This document shows, piece by piece, positions 10,549 through 22,500 of a stretch of 64,000 nt of DNA. Under the pieces are notes generated by a model that was given only the letters and a program-made list of their open reading frames with translations, did not search any database and had not been told where the DNA came from. Each line of letters starts with the position of its first letter. Positions within the stretch are counted from its first letter, which is position 1. Source of the DNA: Siphonodentalium dalli (taxonomy: Eukaryota; Mollusca; Scaphopoda; Gadilida; Siphonodentaliidae); contig CP136066.1 of assembly GCA_032622095.1 (NCBI GenBank), forward strand, positions 12,175,784-12,239,783, given 5' to 3'. Made by a program: the position numbers and the translations under genes.

Positions 10549-13500
10549 CTGCAATATAAATCTCAATTCAGTATTGGAATGACATACCAAGGAAGGAATA
10601 ATTCTTCATAGGGACAGACAAGTAGCTTTTCTCTTCCTGAAATTTTGCGAAAAACCCTGTGCCAATGTATTCTCTTATATATGCGAGTCTCCCATAGGGA
10701 TCCTCACATATATAAGAGAATACATTGGCCTAACAATATTTACCTTGTAAGCCAGTGCATTCTTTTATGTATGAGAGGCTCCCTATGGGAGACTCGCATA
10801 TATAAGAGAATTCACTGGCACAGGATCTTTAATGCTGCACCAGCGCAGCTCCCATCATGAACGGGTTAATGCTGCATCAGGGTTAAGGAATACTATCTGT
10901 TTCTAAATGTAATTATGCAGTTTAACCCTTACATGACGGAAGATGCACTGGAACAGCTTTAAGATTCAGTGCCAGTGCATCCTCTTATATATGCGAGTCT
11001 CCCATAGGGAGCCTCGCATATATAAGAGAATGCACTGGTTTACAAGGTCATGGTAAATATTGTTAAGTCAATGTATTCTCTTATATATAAGAGAATGCAT
11101 TGGCACATGGTTTTCGCAAAATTTCAGGAAGCTTCAGTCATGGAAGGGTTAAAGACATTTGCCTTATAATAAGTTTATTTATAAAAATTTGTGGTTAGGC
11201 ATATGTCTTTAATTTGTGTAATTATATTTGACAGATTATTACAGCTGAACAGAATATATCGTGTGTCATCGTGACATAATTCCTATGCTCAACTGTCACT
11301 TCGAAGTGATCCACCCGTAATGTAATTATCCTATTTAACCCTTCCATGACTGGAGCTTCCTGAAATTTTGCGAAAAACCCTGTGCCAATGCATTCTCTTA
11401 TATATGGGAGTCTCACCTAGGGAGCCTCGTATATATAGGAGAATGCTTTGGCCTAACAATAATTACCTTGACCTTGTAAGCCAGTGCATTCTCATATATA
11501 TGAGAGGCTCACCTAGGGAGCCTCGTATATATAGGAGAATGCTTTGGCCTAACAATAATTACCTTGACCTTGTAAGCCAGTGCATTCTCATATATATGAG
11601 AGGCTCACCTAGGGAGCCTCGTATATATAGGAGAATGATTTGGCCTAACAATAATTACCTTGACCTTGTAAGCCAGTGCATTCTCATATATATGAGAGGC
11701 TCACCTAGGGAACCTCGTATATATAGGAGAATGCTTTGGCCTAACAATAATTACCTTGACCTTGTAAGCCAGTGCATTATCTTATATATATGTGGGGCTC
11801 CCTATAAAATTAAGTGGGTGTAATTATATATAACTATGGAATATTTTGATTAACATTTTAATCTTGTGGCAACTATTTCAACAACTAAATTTCCAATGAT
11901 GTTCAATAGCAATATTTTCAATGTTTACTACAGTTCATAGAAGGAAATTTAAACAAGAGGTTGCACTGCTGGTGCTGGCATACAGTGGAAATTCAAACAT
12001 GGGAAGGTAGGAAAATTTTACAAACCAAGGGCCATAACTGAGGTGCCCAAAATTGTGATAAACCTGCTATGCTCACTGATTAGAGATATTGTGGCAAGTA
12101 ACTTGTACCAAACTTTTTGAAATTGGAGGGGAAGTGAAGGGTTAAAGTGTTATGTGGTGATATTTCCTGCCGATTGGTGTTGTTGTGCCATTGGAGCCCA
12201 GCTATTTAATGGGGGGGGGAGTTGAAGGGTTAAAGTTTGTATGTGCTGATATTTCCTGCCGATTGGTGTTGTTGTGCCATTGGAGCCCAGCTATTTAATG
12301 GGGGGGGGGGGGAGTTGAAGGGTTAAAGTTTGTATGTGCTGATATTTCCTGCCGATTGGTGTTGTTGTGCCATTGGAGCCCAGCTATTTAATGGGGGGGG
12401 GGGGAGTTGAAGGGTTAAAGTTTGTATGTGCTGACATTTCCTGCCGATTGGTGTTGTGCCATTGGAGCCCAGCTATTTAATGGGGGGGAGTTGAAGGGTT
12501 AAAGTTTATATTTGCTGATATTTCCTGCCGATTGGTGTTGTTGTGCCATTGGAGCCCAGCTATTTAATGAGGGGGGGAGTTGAAGGGTTAAAGTTTGTAT
12601 GTGCTGACATTTCCTGCCGATTGGTGTTGATCCATAGGAGCCTTTATTTAATGGGGGGGGATGAAGGGTTAAATTTGTATGTGCTGACATTTCCTGCCGA
12701 TTGGTGTTGATCCATAGGAGCCGCTATTTAATGGGGGGGGGGGATGAAGGGTTAAAGTTTGTATGTGCTGACATTTCCTGCCGATTGGTGTTGAACCATA
12801 GGAGCCATGATCTAAACACCTGGGATCAGTTTTCTTAGATGTATCTCGATGTGTTTTATGTTTTGACAATAAATAAAAACATTGTAGCCATAACACTATT
12901 CCACAAGTAAAAACATCTCTAATATGCTGCCAATATGGCTAGGAACTGGTCTTAATTCAGTCAGGTAACTGGTCGTAATTGCCGATGATGGATTGGCATA
13001 TTCTGTTCACATAACACACCAATAAAGTATCATGATGATGCCCAGAGATTTTTGTTTAACCCTTTACCCTGTGCCAATGCATTCTCCTTATATATGCAAG
13101 TCGACCATAGGTCGCCTCGCATATATAAGAGAATGCATAGGCTTAACACATATTAAAAATGATAAAATTGTCAAAGAATGTAGAAAAATATTATAAAAAA
13201 AAATATTTTTTTTTAGGCCAATGCATTCTCTTATATATGCGAGGCGACCTATGGTCGACTCGCATATGTAAGAGAATGCATTGGCACAGGGCATAACTGT
13301 AACTATCACAATGTGGTCAAGGAGCCGGTTCCAATGATATCCATATTTGTATGGTTCTATTGAGACAGACCCAAGATAATTTAGGCTGTTGCAGCTTCAT
13401 TTGGGCTATTTTTCTGTGACTTGCAGGGGCGGCGGAGCTGGGGGGGGGGGCACGTAGCTGTGACTTGTGGATGTTTAGAAGGGAATCAAGTGCAGTGAGG

Positions 13501-16500
13501 GGCCCAGTCTGTCAGAACAGGAGATAGTTAGAGGGGGAACCAGTCTGTTAAAACAGGAGCTAGTGGGAGGGGGAACCAGTCTGTTAGAACAGGAGCTAGT
13601 GGGAGGGGGAACCAGTCTGTTAAAACAGGAGCTAGTGGGAGGGGGAACCAGTCTGTTAGAACAGGAGATAGAGGGGGGGGACCAGTCTGTTAAAACAGGA
13701 GCTAGTGGGAAGGGGAACCAGTCTGTTAGAACAGGAGATAGAGGGGGAACCAGTCTGTTAGAACAGGAGCTAGTGGGAGGGGGGACCAGTCTGTTAGAAC
13801 AGGAGATAGTTTGAGGGGGGTACCAGTCTGTTAGAACATGAGCTAGTGGGAGGGGAACCAGTCTGTTAGAACAGGAGCTATTGGGAGGGGGAACTAGTCT
13901 GTATGAATAGGAGATAGAGGGGGAACCAGTCTCTATGAACAGGAGATAGTGTGAGGGGGAACCAGTCTGTTAGAATGGGAGATAGTTAGAGGGGGAACCA
14001 GTCTGTATGAACAGGAGATAGTGAGAGGGGGACCAGTCTGTTAGAACAGAAGGCTTGAGAGGGGGCGGAGTCTGCCAGAACAGGAGATAGTGGGAGGGGG
14101 AACTAGTCTGCCAGAAACTAATCTAGTGAATGTACCAAATGGGGAAAGGAGGATCAGCCACTTTGAACTGAAACCAATGAGATTTGTCTAACATGAATAC
14201 CCTAGAATGACAAAAAGTGTCAGGTTACTACGAATCAGGTGTCAGGTACAGTAATGCTCTAATTAATCGACTCCTTAACCACCGCATAATTATGGGTAAC
14301 TTTTCAGGATTTAGTCGGAAATATGGCTTGTTGCCATTCATCGGGAAAGCTCTCCCTGAGAGCTTTCTGATGAATGGCAACAAGCTATATTTCCTACTAA
14401 ATCCTGAAAAGTTACCCATAATTCTGCTGTGGTTAAGGGGTCGATTACTTAGGGCATTACTGTAGATACAAATGCTTATAAAATGAACATTGGTATCTAA
14501 TCTGTTGTCTGCTTATAGAGAATGAACATTGGTACCTAATTTAATCGTCTGCCATTTTTTGTGTGATCATTCTCATGTCTGTTTACTGGCGCATGGTCCA
14601 ATACTTTGTAAATCTGAAACGTTATAAACTGACCATGTTAGCACTAGTATGGTATTAATTTTGGCAGACCTGACATACAAAAACCATAGGGAAAAAATCA
14701 TTATTTCACACCCATTGACGTGAGGTACAAGTATTCAATGGAATCCCAGTCATTGAATACATATTATTGTATACCTCTAGTGGAATACAAGCCGGGCATA
14801 TTCTTGTTGACGTTGTCGCCAATAACGATGACGTACATTACATCGTCAATGATCCACTTTGGATGATGCCCCGACCATTACTGGTTATTCATCAGACTAA
14901 AATCACAATAATGTTAGCTGTAGTATCAATGAAGGTGACAAACATGGATTGAACTTATCTGACATATTGGTGTAGAATAAATACAGAACACAACATCATA
15001 ATCTTGAATCTTTTATCAAACTCATTGCGGATGGCGCATAATTATATTTTGCGAGAGGTCTTGAAAGAATAGATTTTCGATTAAGATGCGCGTTGTGTTC
15101 TGTCTATTTTCAGCATGTTTACCTTTATGGTTCCATAGGATAACAGTGCTGTCACTCGACCCGGATGCTATCACATCATCATTAAATGCCAAACAGTACT
15201 GAAACAGTAAGGAAGCTACAGTAATGCCCTAAATAATCAACTTCTTAACCACATCAGAATTATGGGTAATTTTTCAGGATTTAGTCGGAAATATGGCTTG
15301 TTGCCATTCATCGGAAAGCTCTGTGAGAGCTTTCCAATGAATGGCAAGCCATATTTCCAACTAAATCCTGAAAAATTACCCAAAATTCTGCTATGGTTAA
15401 GGAGTAGATTATTTAGGGCATTACTGTATTATTATCCTAATCATAGAGGAATGGGGAATTAAAATTATAGGAATAGAAAAGATGAGAGACAGAGAAGTAA
15501 ATTATAATAAATTACTTACCAGTAAAAAAATTTATGAAAATCAATGTTTCTGAATTTGAATATTTTTTAAAAATCAGATCTCAGTTTTCTGAAAATGAAT
15601 AGCTAATTGGTGATTGTATAGCATATCACCATGGTGACAACATAGATATCGATTTGTTTACTTATTATATAAACTGGAGCGGTTACGGATGTAGAGAGAG
15701 GTGTAGTCTGACTTTAGAACTGAACTCACCACTTCACCCTGGTGGCCGGACATCGTGTATCGACAGCCGCCACTCTTGGTATTCCAGATCCGGAGATCTC
15801 CGTCAGCACTACCGCTTATCAGTTTATTCTCACCAAGCTGACAGCATGTCACAACTGCAATAAATTAAAAGCCCTGATGAATTGGACCCACATAGAATTA
15901 ATCAAGGACCTGTGTATAGCTCATATTTGGGCAGACTTGATTAATTGGACCCACATAGAATTAATCATAGACCTGTGTATAGCTCATATTTGGGCAGACT
16001 TGATTAATTGGACCCACATAGAATTAATCATAGACCTGTGTATAGCTCATATTTGGGCAGACTTGATTAATTGGGCCAACATAGAATTAATCAAGGACCT
16101 GTGTATAGCTTATATTTGGGCAGACTTGATTAATTGGGCCAACATAGAATTAATCAAGGACCTGTGTATAGCTTATATTTGGGCAGACTTGATTAATTGG
16201 GCCAACATAGAATTAATCAAGGACCTGTGTATAGCTTATATTTGGGCAGACTTGATTAATTGGGCCAACATAGAATTAATCATAGACCTGTGTATAGCTC
16301 ATATTTGGGCAGACTTGATTAATTGGGCCAACATAGAATTAATCAAGGACCTGTGTATAGCTTATATTTGGGCAGACTTGATTAATTGGGCCAACATAGA
16401 ATTAATCAAGTACATGTGTATAGCTTATATTTGGGCAGACTTGATTACTTGGGCCAACATAGAATTAATCAAGGACCTGTGTATAGCTTATATTTGGGCA

Positions 16501-19500
16501 GACTTGATTAATTGGGCCACCATAGAATTAATCATAGACCTGTGTATAGCTCATATTTGGGCAGACTTGATTAATTGGGCCAACATAGAATTAATCAAGG
16601 ACCTGTGTATAGCTTATATTTGGGCAGACTTTATTAATTGGGCCAACATAGAATTAATCAAGGACCTGTGTATAGCTCATATTTGGGCAGACTTGATTAA
16701 TTGGGCCAACATAGAATTAATTATAGACCTGTGTATAGCTCATATTTGGGCAGACTTGATTAATTGGGCCAACATAGAATTAATCAAGGACCTGTGTATA
16801 GCTTATATTTGGGCCAACATAAACCCTGGAGATCTCCGTCAACACTGCCTTTGATTATTTATTAGCAAATTAAACATGCATAATCTGAATAATGCTTGCA
16901 AATTACTATTTCCTTGGCTTTAGTGGAGGGGGGGGGGGGGGGTAAAAATATTTTATTCGAGTCGAGGAACCCACCCATCAAAGGTCAGTGATCAGATATC
17001 AATTTTTGAAATCTATTATTTCAACACCAATAATTTTTGGTGGCCCAGTAAAAGTCGATGAGAAGACAGTCTAGGACCAAATTGCAGATGAAGATGGATA
17101 ACTCTAAAATAAAGTGGCTTTTTTGTGTCAGATATTTTACAAACCTACAAAATTTTGTTGAAATTATTTTTTTTCATAAATAACAGGTTTTGGGCAATAT
17201 TAGTAATAGCATTATTTGTGGGCAATTAATCGATTCTGATAACTGAAGCAGCATTTCAAAAAATATTGTTGTTGTTGGAATCGGATTGACTACATTGAAC
17301 AATTTTTTTAGTTTTATTAGAAATTTCTTTAGAAAGATTCTTATTCTTTTTTAGTTTAATTTCTCCCGTATCCCAAAATTGGCAGACGATAAAATGCATA
17401 AATTGAGGTGCCTAATGGGAGCACATCACCATCTTCACCATCTGGGAACTTAAGTCTTGGTCTCCCAGAGCAGGGGCGCCGGAAGCATCCAAGGGCAGGG
17501 GGGGCAGAGCCTACAAAAAAGGGCACTTTTCCGCAAAAAAGGGCGTTTTCTCCGCAAACTCGGGAAAATAACCATAAATTCATTGTGGCAAAAATCCCTA
17601 TTTTAATGGTATTTGTCGGTTTTTATGGCCGTTTTGTGATAAAATTGACAAAAAAATTATATTTCTTGTGAAATTGGTGGTATTTGGACCAAAAAAGTTA
17701 CATTTTGCTATAAAAACACGAGATTAAACACACAAAAAGCATTTTCTGTCTCCAGAAAAAGGGCAAGTCCTGCCCCCGCTCGCCCCCCTTGGTCAAGGGC
17801 AGGGGGTCGGCTGCCCCCTCTGCCCCCCCTCTTCCGGCGCCCCTCTCCCAGAGCACATGAGGCCATGCAGAATGAGGTCCCCAAAGGATGAATTTGGTAG
17901 CGTCACTAAAATCACCCTCTGGGAACCTCATGCAATAAATGTCCAGCACCATATTTTAGGCCTGGTCCTCCATGCATATAACAGAAATACTGTAAGAGAT
18001 ATGTGTAACACAAATTGATAGAATGTTCCCAATTTTCAGGCTCCTGAGTTTAGTGTGCCTGTCATTTGCAGAATGAGGTCTCCAGAGGGTGAATTTAGTG
18101 ATGCTATCCTGTATAGTGGGCTAGCATCACCAAATTCACCATCTGGGGACCTCATTCTGCATGGCCTCATCTGCTATGGAAGACATAGACTCAGATTGAA
18201 GTTCTCAAATGGTGAATATTGTGATGTACACCCATTGGGAACCTCGATTATACAATGTGTCATCTGCCAATTTGGGGATATAGAGAAACTAAACTAAAAA
18301 ATAAATAGAATCTACATGTATGTGAAGAATTTTCTAAAGAAATTTGATAATAAAGAAACTGTCCAGAGGTCCCGAGAGAGTGAATTTAGTGATGCTAGTC
18401 CGCTATGCGGGATAGCGTCACTAAATTCACCCTCTGGGGACCTCATTCTGCAAATGACAGACATGCTATAACCAGACTTGATTCCACGTCTGGAATGTGG
18501 ATATTGATGAAAGGAAGCAATCAGTTTAATCAAAAGTCACAATATGGTGGATCAACAGATGATGTCTGTAGCCCATTACTGACTGGGAGTAATCTTACTA
18601 ATGGGGAGTATGGGAGATCTACAGGGACGCCACAGTCATTCAATGAAACATGGGGGGGGTGCTGGGGGAGGGGACTGTGGTGCAACAGATGACGTCTGTA
18701 GCTAATCACTGACTGGGAGTAACCTTACTAATGGGCAGCACCAGTGACATACAGGGATGCCACTGGCATTAAAGGGGGGGGGGGGGGTAGAGGTGGGGGC
18801 GGATTGTGATCAATAAATGATGCTTGTAGCTGAATAATGACTGGGATTAATCTTACTACTTTCCGCCAATAATTTATATCGTGAGTTCTTGACGCAACAG
18901 TCTCATTTACCCTTTCATGACGGGAGCTGCCATGGCGCAACATTAAAGAACCTGTGCCAATGCATTCTCTTATATATGTGAGTTAACCATAGGTTGCCTC
19001 CCTTATATAAGAGAATGAACGAACGAACGAATATTTTATTATATGTGTGTCTTTTTTTATAAGCACTTTTTTGATAAGCACTATGAAGAAATTTAGCTAC
19101 TTGAAGAGGATACCGATTCATTAGCCGAGTAAGCAAGCCGACGTCACTAAATTGTGTCTGTCCATGTTCAATCGCTATATATGACATCAGTTTTGATCGC
19201 AAGTGTTTATATGCTTGACAGTTAAGGAGAAAATGTGTCTTGTCTTCAACTTGGCTACAATCACACACAGAACAATATCTCTTGTCGGAATCTTCCTTAT
19301 TATACCTCCCAGTCTCAATATTCAAGGGGAGAACACAGCATCGAAATTGTGCCATAATCGATCTTTCAGCTTTACTGATGTTAAGAGTTACATATCTTTC
19401 TAATTCGTTACGTATGTGTGTTTAAATAATATATAAGTTCTCAATTTAGGTAATTTTTTTGTATCTGCAGACCAAGTTTTCTGAAAATGTCTCTTGAGGG

Positions 19501-22500
19501 CTTCATGGCTCTCATCGAGATTACACATTCGTCTATCGTCAAATATATTATTCATGTTCAGTATCTGTGTGATTAATTTAAAGTGGGCAGCCCATCTATC
19601 TTTCTTACAGTTTAAGATGTCCCATAAAAATACTTGTTTTGTAATTCTGCCAGCATGCATGGTCAATAAACGATTCCAGAATCTCAGCATCGAATACCAC
19701 CGATGGCAATAAGGGGATGTCCATCCAACATCGCCGTTAAGTGCGGGTAGAGGGGTGTAACGACCAACTCCCAAGAAATAGCGTAAAGCGCAGTGTTGAA
19801 CTGTGTTAATTGAGTGGAATTGACCAAATCCCCAAACTTCACTGGATTGCATTGGCCAAACAATTTTTTATTAATTTTTCTTACATTCTTTAAAGGAATA
19901 TTATTCTGAAAATGTGTCAGTATTTTCTTTCAATATACCTATATTATATAATTAAAATATCCAATTTGCCCAAATAATCTTGTGTTTGACCGCTAATTTT
20001 GTTTCTATAATGAAATAAAAAAGATTCTGAAAAATGCTGAAGATCTTATGTTGCAGGCGAAGTCACATGGTTGAAGTCACATGATCAGCGTTTGGTGTGG
20101 TCACATGATTTAACACATGATAATGACGTAGCGATTAGGGGAATTCCCGTTACTATCAAACCAAAATAATCTCATCCATCGGGATGTAGTCGGGATCAAT
20201 GTCTTCCGTTGTTGCCTTGATGTCTTCTTCGAACGTTGATGTCGATGATGTGACAATTTGTCACTGTCTTATGTTGTTTGCCAGTTTATCTATGTATATA
20301 TGGCATTTGGCGTATATCATCGACCTCTTTGTGTCAATTATGCATAACAATCGCATTATGAAAGATATGAAAGTTGGCCATGGTTCATTTGAAAATCCAA
20401 TCATATATAACACTTTTTGACGGAAGGATAATAATTAATCCGGTTTAATAAGTAATCACATACACAAACGCTCTTTATTCACCATATCGGGAATAGGCTT
20501 AACAGGGAATGCTCTGTATTGAGTCATTGTAAAGGAAAATGGGTATTCGACTAATAGTTGTCATCGTGAATATTTACTTATTACAATAGTCCAATACACA
20601 TAAATACATGTACACAAACTTTCGATATATATGTTTATATGCCTGTCAATGTCATAGCAATTTCCCATCATGGATGGGTTAATAAGACTAAGCTTGCAGA
20701 TATATAGGCATAAAGAAAATACCTTTGAGGTGTCCCATGAACTGCCATACGATCCTTCTATATGTGACATCCCACAGATAAATAGGAATAAAGAAACAAT
20801 ACCTTTGAGGTGTCCCATGAACTGCCAGACGATCCTTCTATATGTGACATCCCACAGATAAATAGGAATAAAGAAACAATACCTTCGAGGTGTCCCATGA
20901 ACTGCCAGACGATCCTTCTATTCGTGACATCCCACAGAATGAGACTGTTATCCCACGATCCCGTGACCGCCATCGTGCCATGAGTACTCATACACTGAAA
21001 TCAGCGAGGTTTCAGTTCAAATCATATAGTACATTTTTGTCGACATCGGAATGTATATAACTGAAACCATTTTTTTCTATTAGGCAGTGTATCTGTGGAC
21101 CATCCAATACTGGTAGTCAACAGTTTAAGGTGTGCGGCGACTTTTTTTGGTCAAATATGTAGATTTGACGTCCAAAAAACACTATTTTTAATAAAAAGTT
21201 ATTTATCCAATTTTTGGAATACTTAGAACATCCAAATTGTTTTCATGTGTAATACTATGGATATTCTACCTGAAAATGTATCCAAATAATTTAATAATTT
21301 AGTAGAAATTTTTTTTTACTAAAAAGAGTTCAATTATTTGGAAAAAAATCAGAAATTTGGATATTTTTCAAACTTAAAATTATTTTTTCCCCAAGAATTT
21401 TTTATCCTTACATGGAGTTTATGGTCTCAAAATTTGCCTTGATTTATTCCCTTAAAAATAGGATAGAATATAATGTCATACATACAATAGTTTGAACATT
21501 ATTAGAAATATACTACCCCTCCCCCTAATAAAAATAAAAACCCCGAAATTTTCTATATTTTGGTATAATCCGATAAAACATAAAAATGTGTATAATAGGT
21601 AATTCCTGGATGTCTGCTTATATTTATATCAGATTGTGGTGGGTTCATTGAATAACAACATCACTTCAAACAATGTGACTATTCACTAAAATATGCAAAT
21701 TTGATACAAAATTATTTGAATTTGAGATTCATAATTTATATTTTCATTTTAAAATTTGAATACCAGAATCTCACATTGTTTTAAACAGTTCAATCATGTG
21801 TATCATCCAAAGATGAGTCACTGTCACAATTGTCCACTATATTGTCCAGATTGTATGGGTTTAAACAATTCAGCTCACATTTTAATACAGGCGAGTGAAC
21901 AATTCAAGTTGGATTTTCGGCAGCTACATCTGGACGAAGAACACCTGGAACTTGAACATTTACATGTTGTGATTTATTGAAATGTTTTCGGTAATGGCTC
22001 GGCAGTCATGAGAGTCGGTGTCATGCCTCCTTCATCTTCTTTCCAACCGTAACTGGTAGGAGATGGTAACTTTGGAACAGAAGTGAGGGCTGCATACCAC
22101 ACAAATGTTTGATATTGACTGCGGAGTAGATGTTGATGCAAACAATCTTTAGTTGGTGGAAGTTTTGATAAGTCTGCTAGTTGATGGAACATTTTAGACC
22201 TGAGTTCATTCACACCACATGCATTTGATGATAAAGAATAAAGTTGCATGATAAACTTTTCTGCCAGAAGTTTATCAAACTGACCATACAGGTCAATAGG
22301 TTGTAGCAGGGAAGGGGTCTTCATGTATTTCTTCCAAGTAGACTTCTTCCCTTCTCCTGGTTGTATCACATCCTGTAACTGCATGGTAAATTGGCAAACC
22401 ATTAATTACTGATGCAGGAAAATTCTTTTCTATATCATTAATTGGGAGGTATTTAGGTTTCTTCACAGTCCCTGCACTCGTCATAATAATTTCCTCATCA

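Noticed and set aside
10645-10860. Short ORFs of the type MRKTLCQCILLYMRVS at many places
   Set aside because: Translations of B-family MITE hairpins; they recur wherever the MITE occurs.
15742-16854. 370-codon plus-strand ORF with 21-residue repeats
   Set aside because: 63-bp minisatellite in frame, beginning antisense to a genuine WD40 exon.
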